DNA of 64,000 nucleotides from Nocardia sp. SYP-A9097 (GTDB lineage Bacteria; Actinomycetota; Actinomycetes; Mycobacteriales; Mycobacteriaceae), in contig NZ_WJIC01000006.1 of the NCBI RefSeq assembly GCF_009649815.1, forward strand, positions 310,001 through 374,000, read 5' to 3'. This document shows, one piece after another, positions 35,260 to 44,643 of the stretch. A program made the translations under genes and the position numbers. Position 1 is the stretch's first letter. The number at the start of each line of letters is the position of its first letter. The notes beneath the pieces were generated by a model, which saw only the letters and a list, made by a program, of their open reading frames with translations, ran no database searches and was not told where the DNA came from.

Positions 35260-35979
35260 TCAGGGGCAGTGGCGCGCGATCCCGCGTAGGGCGGTCTGAT
35301 CGGCTTTTGTCAGGGGTAGGTCGTAGCGGATGGCGACGGTGAGGTACTTGCCCGCGTAGAAGCAGTGGTTGGCGCGGGCGGGTGGGAGCCAGTCGGCGGG
35401 GGTGCGATCACCCTTGTCCTGGTTGGCTTTTCCGTCGACGGCCAGCAACTCCATATCGAGGTCGTTGGCGAAGCGCAGGCGGAGCTGTGGCGTCCAGCCC
35501 GACGCACCCAGATCCCAGGCCGCCGCCAGTGGGAAGACATGGTCGATCTGCACGGCTTGGGCATCGGCCTTGTCGAAGGTGATACGCGTACCGGTGTAGG
35601 GATCATCCAGGGTGCCGCCCACGACAACGCAATCCTTGCCACCGGAACGGAAGGCCGCACCCGAAAGCTGGCGGGCGAGAACATTATTGCGGGTATCGCA
35701 CCCGTCATGCCCGCCCGGACCGTCCTGATCATCGGTCCACGCCGGCCCGAAGACGCAGCGCTGCCCGGCTTTACAACCGCGCTCGTACCCGCCCGGCCAC
35801 ACCCGCTTGGGCACGGTGCGCACCACGTCCAGCAATTGTTCGAGGTGTACCCGACTGGGACTCCCCGGCGCCGGCGGCACCTGCGGGCCGATCACCTCGC
35901 ACCCGGTGGTGGTCAGCACCATGACCGCGGCGCCGAGCGTCGCGAGAATCAGCCGTGATGTCGTCCCGATGGACCGCAC
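35260..35979 (-). CDS. Secreted HNH-type nuclease (DUF1524-like)
   Basis: A 239-residue protein with an N-terminal signal ending LTTTGC (possible lipoprotein Cys 27). The nuclease part carries VQIDHVFPLAAAWDLGASGW, an HNH/DUF1524 His motif, and LLAVDGKANQDKGDRTPADWLPP with NxxK-like residues, then CFYAGKYLTV. Four Cys (CKAGQRC, DGCD, KDC) may form disulfides. Related exported actinobacterial nucleases likely degrade external DNA for nutrients. Partner genes are not evident. Confidence 0.8.
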   Translation of the reverse strand: MRSIGTTSRLILATLGAAVMVLTTTGCEVIGPQVPPAPGSPSRVHLEQLLDVVRTVPKRVWPGGYERGCKAGQRCVFGPAWTDDQDGPGGHDGCDTRNNVLARQLSGAAFRSGGKDCVVVGGTLDDPYTGTRITFDKADAQAVQIDHVFPLAAAWDLGASGWTPQLRLRFANDLDMELLAVDGKANQDKGDRTPADWLPPARANHCFYAGKYLTVAIRYDLPLTKADQTALRGIARHCP

Positions 35980-36056
35980 ATCTCAGATGTACCCGAGTGC
36001 ACCGGGCTGGTCGCGTATCCGCGCGACTTCGCACCCCGGCGCGCCGGAGAAAAGAA

Positions 36057-36419
36057 TTACAACCAGGCGTGTGCGAGCAGATCGTCCGCCGCGGTCTCGG
36101 TGAGCTGTGGCGGGAACCGCATGGCCGCAATGGATTCGGGCCTTATCCCGTCATGTCCGATGAGCCAGGATCCGCCGCGCTCCTCGCATTCGGCGATCTT
36201 GGCGAAGGTGGTGAGCAGAAATGTAATGGCGTCGCGCGCCTCCAGGGTGCGCGCCAGACGCTGGGATTCCCCTGGTCGGGATAGATCGAGCCACACCCCG
36301 GCTTGGCCGTCCAGGCGCATGTCCACGATTTTTGTCGTGTCCACGAATGTGAATTTGCGTCGTTCCCACGGCGTTGTCGGCGTGAAGGACTGCTCTAGCA
36401 CTTGGAGCAGGATCGTCAT
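36057..36419 (-). CDS. Conserved protein of unknown function
   Basis: About 120 residues from MTILLQVLEQSFTPTTPWER. It contains a beta-rich stretch (KFTFVDTTKIVDMRLDGQAG), a helix LARTLEARDAITFLLTTFAKIAECEE and GGSWLIGHDGIRPESIAAMRF. I do not recognise a family. The ATG at 36419 was preferred to one 11 codons upstream. It is 77 bases downstream of the HNH gene start region and separately transcribed. Function open. Confidence 0.55.
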   Translation of the reverse strand: MTILLQVLEQSFTPTTPWERRKFTFVDTTKIVDMRLDGQAGVWLDLSRPGESQRLARTLEARDAITFLLTTFAKIAECEERGGSWLIGHDGIRPESIAAMRFPPQLTETAADDLLAHAWL

Positions 36420-36727
36420 CTTCACGGCCTCCCTCGGTCTCGAATGTGCCACGGCTCCGGATTGAGTCGCGGTGTTATCAGGATGCGCCCCGCCCGGCTG
36501 TCAATGCGCACTCCGGCTTCACTGTCGATACGCACAGCCGACACCGCCGTATGCGGTGACCTGGGGTTATATCAGTATGTCTTGGTTCGTGGCAGAAATA
36601 AAGACCCGGTAGGGGTCGTGATTCGCGGGATTACGGATCGAACCCTCGTGACCGGTTCGTCCGGCTTTCCCGACCGATGCGCGCATGGCAGCGCATGGGT
36701 GTCGGTGGCTGCTGGTTGGATGGTCGG
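36420..36727. other. 308-bp gap without a gene
   Basis: This divergent gap between the unknown gene and the helicase gene contains no open frame with typical codon use. A locally AT-rich stretch near 36565-36605 may hold the helicase promoter. No tRNA or strong hairpin was seen. Confidence 0.5.
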
Positions 36728-39712
36728 ATGCTGCACGGACTGTGGTCACCAGGATCGGGCTTGGTGCTCTGGCACGACCCGGCCGGTGGCGACGTCGATC
36801 CCGATGCGCTGCCGGATCCACTGGGCAAGATCCTGCGCGCCGCGAAATTCCGGCATAGGGCGCAGGTGCTGGTGGCGGGCAGCTACGGTCCGGAGAAGGC
36901 GCAGGTCCGCGCGCACGCCCTGGCACCGGAGGCGGCGGCGCGGGTGCTCCTGCAAGATCTTCCGACCGGATTGGTCGCGGCGGATCTGCGCTATCTCGCA
37001 CATGTCGCCCGCGGTATCGACCGCTGGGTGCGCGCGGGCCGGATCACCCCCGAAGTGCGCCGCGACGATGGTGAATGGTGGGTCCGCTGGCGGCTCGTCG
37101 GTGGGCAGCGCCAGCGCGCCTGGCTCGCCGAACTGGCCGTGGCCATGCCCGGCGCGCTCCAGGTCCCCGGCAGCCCCACCGAAATCCTGGACAATTTCAC
37201 CGCCGAACTCACCGACCCCATTACCCGGCAATACCTCATGCCCAGGCTGCCCGCGGATTTCGGTGGGATGGGCGTGCCCGCCGAGGCCGCGACCCCTCGA
37301 TCGACCGTTCCCGAGGCGTGGCGTGAGCTACCCGACTCGGGCGCGCAGCCGGGTTTCACGGCTGCCGACGACAATGAGCACCCTGACCCGCGGTCGCATC
37401 CCATGCTGACGGCGTTGCTGGAAGCTGTTCCGCTGGATAGTGGTTCGCATCGGGTGGCGGCGGTATTGGAGGACTGGCGCACGAGTTTGACCGCGGGAGA
37501 ACCGGAGCTGCTGCTGCGGCTGCTCGAGCCCGAGGCGGAGGATGCCGCCGAGGCGGGGGCGCTGTGGCGGTTGGAGGTCTGCCTGCGGGAGGAGGGCGAG
37601 GCTCCGCAGCCGGTATTGCTGCCGGGGGATCCGCACCTGGTGCGGCTGGCGGGGGAGAAGCTGGCGGCGGCCAAGCAGGCGTATCCGCGATTGCGGGACC
37701 TGCCGGGCGACGGGCGCAGTATGGACCTGTTCCTGCCCACCGAGGTGGTGCTGGATCTGGTCGCGCACGGCGCGAATGTGTTGCAGGCGGAGGGAATTCG
37801 ACTACTGCTGCCGCGCTCCTGGCGGGTTGCCGCGCCCACCCTCCGGCTGCGGGTGCAGAGTCCGGCCGCCACCGAGAGCGCCGTCGGTTTGAACGGCCTC
37901 GTATCGTTCCGCTGGGAACTGGCGCTCGGTGACACCACGCTCTCGCCCGCCGAAATGGCGCGGCTGGTGCAGTCCAAATCGGATCTGGTGCAGTTGCGCG
38001 GGGAATGGGTGCAGGCCGATCGCCGCATGCTCGTGGCGGCGGCGGACTATGTCTCGGGCCGTACCGATGCCACCGAGACCACCGCGGGTGCGCTCTTCGC
38101 CGAACTGGCCGCGCATCCGGCGATCGGGGTGCCGATCGAACCGGTCTCCGCGACCGGTTGGGCCGCACAGCTTTTCGATGCCGAACGAGCCGATGAACCG
38201 GTCCCGGATCCGATCGGCCTGAAGGCGCAGCTGCGCCCGTATCAGCAGCGCGGTCTGGCCTGGCTCGCCACCATGAGCCGCCTCGGCTGCGGCGCGATCC
38301 TGGCCGACGATATGGGTCTCGGCAAGACCGTGCAGGTGCTCGCGTTGCTCGTACATGAGCGCGAAACATTGCCCGCCGCAGCGACTTCCGAAGCTGTCGC
38401 GGTCGCGGGGCGATCCGTCGGCCCCACCCTGCTCGTCTGCCCCATGTCCGTGGTCGGCAATTGGCAGCGGGAGGCGGAGCGGTTCGCACCGGATCTGCGG
38501 GTGCTGGTGCATCACGGGGCCGGGCGGCGATCCGGGGCGGAATTCGATGCGGCGGTGGCGGATTCGGATCTGGTGGTGACCACGTACGCGCTGCTGGCGC
38601 GCGATGTGGAGGAGTTGAAGCGGCAGGGGTGGCAGCGGACGGTGCTCGATGAGGCGCAGCACATCAAGAATGCCGGGACCAGGCAGGCGCGGGCGGCGCG
38701 GCTGGTGCCCGCGCGACATCGGCTGGCGCTCACCGGAACTCCGGTGGAGAACCGTCTCGAAGAACTGCGCTCGATCATGGATTTCGTGAATCCGAAACTG
38801 CTGGGCAAGCCCGCCGAATTCCATGCCCGGTTCGCGGTGCCGATCGAGCGGGAGCGCGATGAGAACGCTGTCACCCGCCTACGCGCGCTCACTTCACCTT
38901 TCGTCTTGCGGCGGGTGAAGACCGATCCGGCGGTCATCTCCGATCTGCCGGACAAGATCGAGATCACCATGCGCGCCAATCTCACCGTGGAGCAGGCCGC
39001 GCTGTATCAGGCGGTGCTCGACGATATGTCCGCAAAGCTGAAGGCCGCCAAGGGAATGGAGCGCAAGGGTGCGGTGCTGGCCGCGCTGACCCGGCTCAAA
39101 CAGGTGTGCAATCACCCGGCGCACTATCTGCGCGACGGCTCCGCGGTACTGCGGCGCGGGCATCATCGCTCCGGGAAACTCGCACTGGTGGAGGACATTC
39201 TGGAGTCCGTCATCGCCGATGGGGAGAAGGCGCTGCTGTTCACCCAGTTCGCCGAATTCGGTGATCTGGTCGGCCCGTACCTGTCCGAACGCTTCGGCGC
39301 CGAGGTCCCGTTCCTGTACGGCGGGGTGAGTAAACAGCGCCGCGACGATATGGTCACCCGCTTCCAGGAGGACCCGGACGGGCCGCCGATCATGCTGCTG
39401 TCCTTGAAAGCCGGCGGCACCGGCCTCAACCTGACCGCCGCCAATCACGTTGTGCACCTGGATCGCTGGTGGAATCCGGCGGTGGAGAACCAGGCCACCG
39501 ACCGCGCCTTCCGCATCGGCCAGCGCAAGGATGTGCAGGTGCGCAAACTGGTCTGCGTCGACACCATCGAGGAGCGAGTGGACGATATGTTGCGCGGCAA
39601 GGCCCAGCTCGCCGACCTCACCGTCGGCGCCGGCGAGAAGTGGATCACCGAACTCGGCGATGACGAACTACGCGCACTGTTCGCGCTCGGTGCCGAGGCG
39701 GTGGGCGAGTGA
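36728..39712 (+). CDS. helZ: SNF2-family DNA-dependent ATPase, HelZ-like
   Basis: A 994-residue SF2 protein matching mycobacterial HelZ as remembered. The first 500 residues include a SNF2-associated N-terminal domain (MLHGLWSPGSGLVLWHDP; FRWELALGDTTLSPAEMARL). Motif I is LADDMGLGKTVQ near residue 526, motif II LDEAQHIKN near 639, the GTP-motif LTGTPVENRL, and motifs V/VI SLKAGGTGLNLTAAN to TDRAFRIGQ near 930. It probably remodels protein-DNA complexes. The ATG at 36728 fits the family N-terminus. Its stop overlaps the SWIM gene. Confidence 0.87.
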   Translation: MLHGLWSPGSGLVLWHDPAGGDVDPDALPDPLGKILRAAKFRHRAQVLVAGSYGPEKAQVRAHALAPEAAARVLLQDLPTGLVAADLRYLAHVARGIDRWVRAGRITPEVRRDDGEWWVRWRLVGGQRQRAWLAELAVAMPGALQVPGSPTEILDNFTAELTDPITRQYLMPRLPADFGGMGVPAEAATPRSTVPEAWRELPDSGAQPGFTAADDNEHPDPRSHPMLTALLEAVPLDSGSHRVAAVLEDWRTSLTAGEPELLLRLLEPEAEDAAEAGALWRLEVCLREEGEAPQPVLLPGDPHLVRLAGEKLAAAKQAYPRLRDLPGDGRSMDLFLPTEVVLDLVAHGANVLQAEGIRLLLPRSWRVAAPTLRLRVQSPAATESAVGLNGLVSFRWELALGDTTLSPAEMARLVQSKSDLVQLRGEWVQADRRMLVAAADYVSGRTDATETTAGALFAELAAHPAIGVPIEPVSATGWAAQLFDAERADEPVPDPIGLKAQLRPYQQRGLAWLATMSRLGCGAILADDMGLGKTVQVLALLVHERETLPAAATSEAVAVAGRSVGPTLLVCPMSVVGNWQREAERFAPDLRVLVHHGAGRRSGAEFDAAVADSDLVVTTYALLARDVEELKRQGWQRTVLDEAQHIKNAGTRQARAARLVPARHRLALTGTPVENRLEELRSIMDFVNPKLLGKPAEFHARFAVPIERERDENAVTRLRALTSPFVLRRVKTDPAVISDLPDKIEITMRANLTVEQAALYQAVLDDMSAKLKAAKGMERKGAVLAALTRLKQVCNHPAHYLRDGSAVLRRGHHRSGKLALVEDILESVIADGEKALLFTQFAEFGDLVGPYLSERFGAEVPFLYGGVSKQRRDDMVTRFQEDPDGPPIMLLSLKAGGTGLNLTAANHVVHLDRWWNPAVENQATDRAFRIGQRKDVQVRKLVCVDTIEERVDDMLRGKAQLADLTVGAGEKWITELGDDELRALFALGAEAVGE

Positions 39713-40479
39713 ACACCTATATCGACTTCAGCGAGTTCGGGCCGCGTCGCGCGGTCAGCGGCGGGGTGTCTCCGCGTAGTCGCAAGGGTGCGGCGTTCGC
39801 TCGGACCTGGTGGGGGCGGTCATTTCTCGAATCCGTGGAGAATGTCGCGGATCCCGGCCGTCTCACTCGCGGCCGGTCGTATGCCCGCACCGGGCAGGTC
39901 ATCAGCTATCACCTGGAGCCGGGCGCGGTCGCCGCCGAGGTGCAGGGCAGTCAGCCGCGGCCGTTCATCTCGGTGCTCACCCTGCGCCAGCTCCGTGACG
40001 ACCGCCTGGCGGAACTGGTCGACCTGGTGCGCGCCACACCCGGCATGCTCGGTGAGATCGCCTCGGGTGCGTTGCCCAAAACCCTTGGGCCACTGCTACT
40101 TCCGAGTACAGCCTCGGAACTCGACTTCTCCTGTACCTGTCCTGATTCCGGCTGGCCGTGCAAGCATGTGGCGGCCATCTGCTACGTGATCGCCGAACGC
40201 CTGGACGAGCAGCCGAAAGATCTGCTGACCCTGCGAGGCGTGGAGTTGGACGCGCTCATCGGCAGTGTCCAACGCGAAAGCGCGCCACTGGATTCCGCCG
40301 ATCTGTACGGCGACGGAATCGAGCTCCCCGCACTGCCCAAACCGGAATTCCACCCTGCCCCGGAGGATTTGGACGCGGTCCTGCTCCGCCGAGTGCTCCG
40401 GATGACCGCCGAGGACGAGCGCACAGCCGAGACCGGATACCGCCACCTGCGCGCGCTCTACGCCGCACTGGAGGGCTGA
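39709..40479 (+). CDS. SWIM zinc-finger protein
   Basis: A 256-residue protein. The SWIM motif CxCx(n)CxH is seen as FSCTCPDSGWPCKHVAAICYVIAE near residues 140-163. Before it is RTWWGRSFLESVENVADPGRLTRGRSYARTGQV, common to this family. It overlaps helZ by 4 bases (GTGA), so the two proteins are made together and likely act as a complex on DNA. Such SNF2-SWIM pairs occur in many bacteria with no settled function. Confidence 0.88.
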   Translation: MNTYIDFSEFGPRRAVSGGVSPRSRKGAAFARTWWGRSFLESVENVADPGRLTRGRSYARTGQVISYHLEPGAVAAEVQGSQPRPFISVLTLRQLRDDRLAELVDLVRATPGMLGEIASGALPKTLGPLLLPSTASELDFSCTCPDSGWPCKHVAAICYVIAERLDEQPKDLLTLRGVELDALIGSVQRESAPLDSADLYGDGIELPALPKPEFHPAPEDLDAVLLRRVLRMTAEDERTAETGYRHLRALYAALEG

Positions 40480-40516
40480 ATCCCCTCGCCATCTCTCGTC
40501 AACTCACACCATCCCC

Positions 40517-40607
40517 CGTCATCCCGGCGCGTTTTTGGCCGGGATCCACCAAGACGAGTTGGGCTGTTGCGGATGTGGATCCCGGCCAGAAGCATGCCGG
40601 GATGACG
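40517..40607. repeat. Dispersed palindromic repeat, paired inverted arms
   Basis: The arm at 40517-40549 (CGTCATCCCGGC ... GGCCGGGATCCAC) faces an inverted arm at 40575-40607, with a 25-base centre. The pair folds into a 33-bp near-perfect hairpin between the converging SWIM and monooxygenase genes, where it could also end transcription. Confidence 0.85.
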
Positions 40608-40631
40608 GGGGCTGTGGTGTGGTGACGGGGG

Positions 40632-42167
40632 CTAGTGGGCTGCGGCTCTGCTGGTGGTGGGCGCGGTGCTGCGGCTTCGGCCGAGGGTGTCGAAGGTGTA
40701 GTCGTCGAGGTTGAAATGGGCTGCGCGCCAGAAACCTTCGGGGGTGCTCATGGCGCGGAGGGGGACGTCGCCGTTCTTGTCGAAGTAGTAGCTGTTGGCC
40801 AGGGCGCAGGAGTCCTGCCAGAAGACCTGTGTGCCACGGCGGTTCAGCATTTCCTGGAAGAAGCGGTCGTTCGCCTCCGGGGTGACTTCGATCTTGGTGG
40901 CGTGCTTGCGGCGGGCTTCACGTAGCAGGCGCAGGATGTGCCGGGTCTGCATTTCTATGAGCGCGAAGTACGAGGAGCCGTTGTAGCCGTAGGGGCCGAT
41001 GATGCTGAAGAAGTTGGGGAAGCCCGGGACGCTGACGCCCTCGTAGGCTTGCAGCCGGTGGGTGTCCCACCAGTCCTCCAGGCGGACACCATCGATGCCG
41101 TGCAGGTCGAAGGTCGGCATATTGCCTGATTCCATGACCTTGAACCCGGTGGCCATGATCAACACATCGATCTGATGATGTGTGCCCGCGGTATGCACGC
41201 CGGTGGCGGTGATCTCGCTGATCGGGTCGGTATCCAGGCGCACATTCGCGCGATTGAACGTCTTCAGATAGTCATTGGAGAACGACGGCCGTTTACAGCC
41301 GAGCGCGTACTTCGGCGTGAGCTTTTCGCGTACCTCCGGATCCCGCACCTGGGCTTTCAGATGCGCCAGCCCGGAGCGTTCACCCAGTTTGGCCATGGGC
41401 AGCACCCGGTAATAGTGCGCGGCCAGCGGGAAGGTGAGTTCGACGAATGCCTGGCTGAGCCAGCGGGTCAGCAGGGTGCCGCCGGGTAGTCCCAGCAGCC
41501 GATGCACCATCGGCGGTAGCGCGGTATCCGGGCGCGGCAGGCACCAGATCGGCGTGCGCTGGAAGACGACGAGTTCCGCCACATCGGGTGCGATCTCCGG
41601 AATCACCTGAACCGCGGAGGCCCCGGTACCGATGATCCCCACCCGCTTACCGCGCAGATCCTGGTCATGATCCCAGCGCGCGGTGTGCATGGTGACACCG
41701 GTGAATCGTTCCGCTCCAGCGATTTCCGGCGCCTTGGGCCGGGTCAGTACCCCGGTCGCCGCGATCACGTACCGGGCCGTGAGCTCTTCATCGTCGCCGG
41801 TGCGCAGTCGCCACAGATGCAGTGTCTCGTCGAAGTCGGCGCGGGTAATGGTGGTGGAGAACCGAATTCGCGGCCGCAGCCCGTACTTGTGGACGCAGTG
41901 CTCGGCGTACGCCTTCAATTCCCGTCCGGGTGCGTACACCCGGGACCAGGTGCGCTGCTGTTCGAACGAGTACTGGTAGCTGAACGACGGAATATCCACG
42001 GCGATACCGGGATAGGTGTTCCAATGCCAGGTGCCACCCACCCCGTCGGCATCGTCGATCATGAGGAAATCGTCGAAGCCGGCCTCGCGCAATGCGATTG
42101 CCGTCCCGATACCGGAGAATCCGGCTCCGACGATAATGATCTCGTGATCCACCACGGTGCTGTTCAC
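40632..42167 (-). CDS. Flavin monooxygenase, Baeyer-Villiger type (EthA-like)
   Basis: A 511-residue FAD/NADPH enzyme. The FAD motif is VGAGFSGIG (residues 13-21), the Baeyer-Villiger fingerprint FTGVTMHTARWD lies at 155-166, and the NADPH motif GIIGTGASAVQ at 177-187. ATGFKVMESGNMP and YGYNGSSYFALIEMQTRHI follow. It inserts oxygen into ketones or oxidises sulfur/nitrogen compounds. The GTG at 42167 has GGAGG 8 bases upstream. Last gene of a four-gene operon, overlapping the truncated flavoprotein. Confidence 0.9.
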   Translation of the reverse strand: MNSTVVDHEIIIVGAGFSGIGTAIALREAGFDDFLMIDDADGVGGTWHWNTYPGIAVDIPSFSYQYSFEQQRTWSRVYAPGRELKAYAEHCVHKYGLRPRIRFSTTITRADFDETLHLWRLRTGDDEELTARYVIAATGVLTRPKAPEIAGAERFTGVTMHTARWDHDQDLRGKRVGIIGTGASAVQVIPEIAPDVAELVVFQRTPIWCLPRPDTALPPMVHRLLGLPGGTLLTRWLSQAFVELTFPLAAHYYRVLPMAKLGERSGLAHLKAQVRDPEVREKLTPKYALGCKRPSFSNDYLKTFNRANVRLDTDPISEITATGVHTAGTHHQIDVLIMATGFKVMESGNMPTFDLHGIDGVRLEDWWDTHRLQAYEGVSVPGFPNFFSIIGPYGYNGSSYFALIEMQTRHILRLLREARRKHATKIEVTPEANDRFFQEMLNRRGTQVFWQDSCALANSYYFDKNGDVPLRAMSTPEGFWRAAHFNLDDYTFDTLGRSRSTAPTTSRAAAH

Positions 42168-42763
42168 GATCTGTCCTCCGCGTAGATGATGCAGTCCACC
42201 CGATGTTCGACGCCGTCCACGGTACGAATACCGAGCGGCGCGACCCGGGCAATCGGCCAGGTGACGAGCTTGCAATTGGGCCGGGTCAGCGCCCGGTAGT
42301 AGCCGCTGTGCAGGCGGACACCGATGGCGGTGTCGGGTGTGAGTTGCCGGCGCATCCAGGAATCACGCACGGACACACGCAGATTCGCGGTGGCGGCCAG
42401 GCGGAGCATCGCCGCGGGGATTCCGAGCGTGATTCGGGATGCCAGGCCGCGCCGCGGTGACTCCGGCCCGGTTTCCCCGGGTAGCGGTGGTGCGCTGTCG
42501 CTGGGGAGCAGGCCGAGCAGATCGTCCGGCAGTTCGCGCAGCAGGCGGCCCGGAATCGGTGGTGTGGGCAGAATCCAGATCGGATCATGCTGGAAGACGG
42601 TGACTCTGCGCGCCTGTGCGGTGACGCCGGGCAGCACCCGCGCGATGGCCGCGCCGCCGCCGATCACAGCCGCGTGCCGACCTCGAAGCTCGAGTTGATT
42701 TCGCCAGTGCTCGCAGTGGATCTGTGGCCCGCTGTAACCGGCAGCGCTCGCAACGGCATTCAT
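42164..42763 (-). CDS. Truncated flavoprotein-monooxygenase-like protein
   Basis: A 199-residue protein that matches only the middle of FMO/BVMO enzymes: the second nucleotide motif is HAAVIGGGAAIARVLPGV, then VTVFQHDPIWILPTPPIP as in FMOs, and VRLHSGYYRALTRPNCKLVT. It lacks the N-terminal FAD GxGxxG and the C-terminal segment. Start and stop overlap both neighbours by 4 bases, which suggests the short form is maintained in the operon rather than a random fragment. It may help NADPH binding or be a decaying paralogue. Confidence 0.7.
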   Translation of the reverse strand: MNAVASAAGYSGPQIHCEHWRNQLELRGRHAAVIGGGAAIARVLPGVTAQARRVTVFQHDPIWILPTPPIPGRLLRELPDDLLGLLPSDSAPPLPGETGPESPRRGLASRITLGIPAAMLRLAATANLRVSVRDSWMRRQLTPDTAIGVRLHSGYYRALTRPNCKLVTWPIARVAPLGIRTVDGVEHRVDCIIYAEDRS

Positions 42764-43683
42764 TTCGCGACCGGATCGTAGGTGAGCCCCTGCGACCAGG
42801 TCGGCGGCTTGCCGAGCACCCGCACCGGGAAGTAGTCGATGGCCTTGTTCAGCACATCATTGATGCCCTGAATCGGCTGCCACCGATTGATCGTGGCGAT
42901 ACCGTGCGTGCGCACCACATGGAACAGCGGCAGCCGTTTGATACTCGGCGCGCGGTCGCCCGCTTTCTCATAGCGCCGCACCGCATTCCACAGTTTCTCC
43001 TCATCGAGGCCCATGGCCATGATGTTCGTGGACATGCGCGACAGCAGCGGCGTGTACAGCAGTGCCCCGAGGAGCAGTGACGGCCGCAGTGCGAAACCCG
43101 CTGTCTCGATGGCGATTCGCCGCATCGGCCCCGCGCCGAGCTGTTCGAGCACCTGGAATCCGACGGCCAGATGCCGGGATTCATCGCTGTTGATATGCCG
43201 GAATACCTGATGGCACAGCGGATCCCGCACCTCATCGAGCAGGAATTTGACCAGCGCCCCATCCAGTGCGCACTCCAGTGACGGAATCACGGTGCCCAGT
43301 ACCGGCAGGGTGAGATCGTCCCCGTATCGATCCACCCATTGGATGACCATGCGAATGTTCTTGTTGGGCACCGGCATCCGATCGCCGGTCAACATGCCCC
43401 AGCGCCGCATGAGCGCGAGCTCGGCATTGGCGTGCTTCTGCTCCTCGGCGTGGAAGTACCGGTAGATCTCCTTGAGCGGCCCCTCGGGCGCGCGTTTGGT
43501 GAGTGCCGCGAAGCCGCGCGCCCCTACATGTTCTATCCACACGAGATCGGCCATGAAGGCCGCGAGTCCTGGCCGCTGCTCCGCGGTGATGAGCTCGGCT
43601 CCCGGTGCGTCCCAGTCGATATCGACCAGCGCCCACTGTTTGTCCTGGATCACCGTGAGCATGTCGGAATACGCGAACGCCAT
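42760..43683 (-). CDS. Ferritin-like diiron protein
   Basis: A 307-residue helical protein with a four-helix diiron pattern: E51 in WIEHVGARG, E81xxH84 in AEEQKHANAEL, a Glu in SLECALDGALVKFLL, and ExxH in NSDESRHLAVGFQ. This E, ExxH, E, ExxH set fits an oxygen-activating diiron oxygenase or desaturase. The C-terminal third (RRYEKAGDRAPSIKRLPLFHVV) is specific to this family. It lies between an SDR and the monooxygenases in one operon. Substrate unknown. Confidence 0.78.
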   Translation of the reverse strand: MAFAYSDMLTVIQDKQWALVDIDWDAPGAELITAEQRPGLAAFMADLVWIEHVGARGFAALTKRAPEGPLKEIYRYFHAEEQKHANAELALMRRWGMLTGDRMPVPNKNIRMVIQWVDRYGDDLTLPVLGTVIPSLECALDGALVKFLLDEVRDPLCHQVFRHINSDESRHLAVGFQVLEQLGAGPMRRIAIETAGFALRPSLLLGALLYTPLLSRMSTNIMAMGLDEEKLWNAVRRYEKAGDRAPSIKRLPLFHVVRTHGIATINRWQPIQGINDVLNKAIDYFPVRVLGKPPTWSQGLTYDPVAK

Positions 43684-43711
43684 TGTTCACTCCTTCTCGT
43701 GAATGGCCGAA

Positions 43712-44548
43712 CTACCGCACCAGCCGCTCCAGCAGTCCGGCGGCGCGGGTATAGGGTTCGGGCAGTAGCCGTTTGGACTGCCAGATGAGCTTGGCCTCGA
43801 TTTGCGGGACCACGTAGAGCTGGCCACGGTCCACGGCGTCGAGGGTGGTGCGGGCAATGGCGGCGGGAGGGCGGCCGGTCCAGCGCAGCAGCCGGTCACC
43901 CCACTCCGAGACGGTTTCGTCGCCGATCGAAACACCCTGCAGGATATTGGTTTTCACGGCGGTGGGGCAGAGCGCGGTAACGCTGACGCCGGTGCCGGAG
44001 AGCTCCGCGGCGAGGGTCTCCGACAGGGCGAGTACGCCCGCCTTGCTGACGTTGTAGGCGGCCATGCGCGGTGCGGCACCGAAGGCCGCCGCGGAGGCCA
44101 CATTCACAATCGCGCCGTGTCCGGTGGCGCGCAGCCGGGGTGCGAAGACATGGCAGCCGTGGATGACGCCCCACAGATTGATATCGAGGACCTGATGCCA
44201 TTCGTCAAGGGGTGTATCCCCGACCACCGCACCACCACGGCCGATTCCGGCATTATTGACCACCACATCGGCGGTTTTGCCGAACCATTCCTCGGCGGTA
44301 TTCGCGAGCGCCTCGACCTGTTCGATCCGGCGCACATCGCAGACCGTGTCGAAGGCTTTTCCGCCTGTGGCGGCGACCAATTCGACGGTTTCCCGGGCGC
44401 GGCCGGCATCGATATCGGAGCAGATCACCCGCCCGCCGCGCCGGCCGAGTTCGATGGCGAAGGCGCGGCCGATTCCGCTGCCCGCACCGGTCACCACCGC
44501 ATCCGCCTGCCGAGTGCGGCGGGAACCGCCGAATGGATTGAGTCGCAT
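43712..44548 (-). CDS. SDR-family oxidoreductase of the oxidative cluster
   Basis: A 278-residue classical SDR: TGAGSGIG (20-27), NNAGIG near 98, S152, Y165 and K169 (YNVSKAG). The tail RLLPEPYTRAAGLLERLVR resembles SDRs linked to BVMO clusters in actinobacteria. It probably oxidises an alcohol to the ketone taken by the monooxygenase; that order is inferred. First gene of the operon; GGGAG precedes the ATG at 44548. Divergent from a TetR. Confidence 0.88.
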   Translation of the reverse strand: MRLNPFGGSRRTRQADAVVTGAGSGIGRAFAIELGRRGGRVICSDIDAGRARETVELVAATGGKAFDTVCDVRRIEQVEALANTAEEWFGKTADVVVNNAGIGRGGAVVGDTPLDEWHQVLDINLWGVIHGCHVFAPRLRATGHGAIVNVASAAAFGAAPRMAAYNVSKAGVLALSETLAAELSGTGVSVTALCPTAVKTNILQGVSIGDETVSEWGDRLLRWTGRPPAAIARTTLDAVDRGQLYVVPQIEAKLIWQSKRLLPEPYTRAAGLLERLVR

Positions 44549-44584
44549 GGGAACTCCCGGAGCTGTCTGGTCCGGTGCGGCAAC

Positions 44585-44602
44585 TGGTGGCATCTGCCAC
44601 CA
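44585..44602. promoter_or_regulatory. Perfect 18-bp palindrome between SDR operon and tetR
   Basis: TGGTGGCA-TC-TGCCACCA: a perfect 8-bp inverted repeat with a two-base centre, in the 95-bp divergent gap. It lies 37 bases from the SDR start. Most likely the operator of the adjacent TetR. Confidence 0.65.
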
Positions 44603-44643
44603 TTGGCCGCGCCTGCCCCCAATTAGGCGCTCGATAGGGCAAA

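Noticed and set aside
36560..36620. A tRNA-like or structured RNA near the AT-rich stretch before helZ
   Set aside because: No acceptor, T-arm or anticodon pairing could be drawn.
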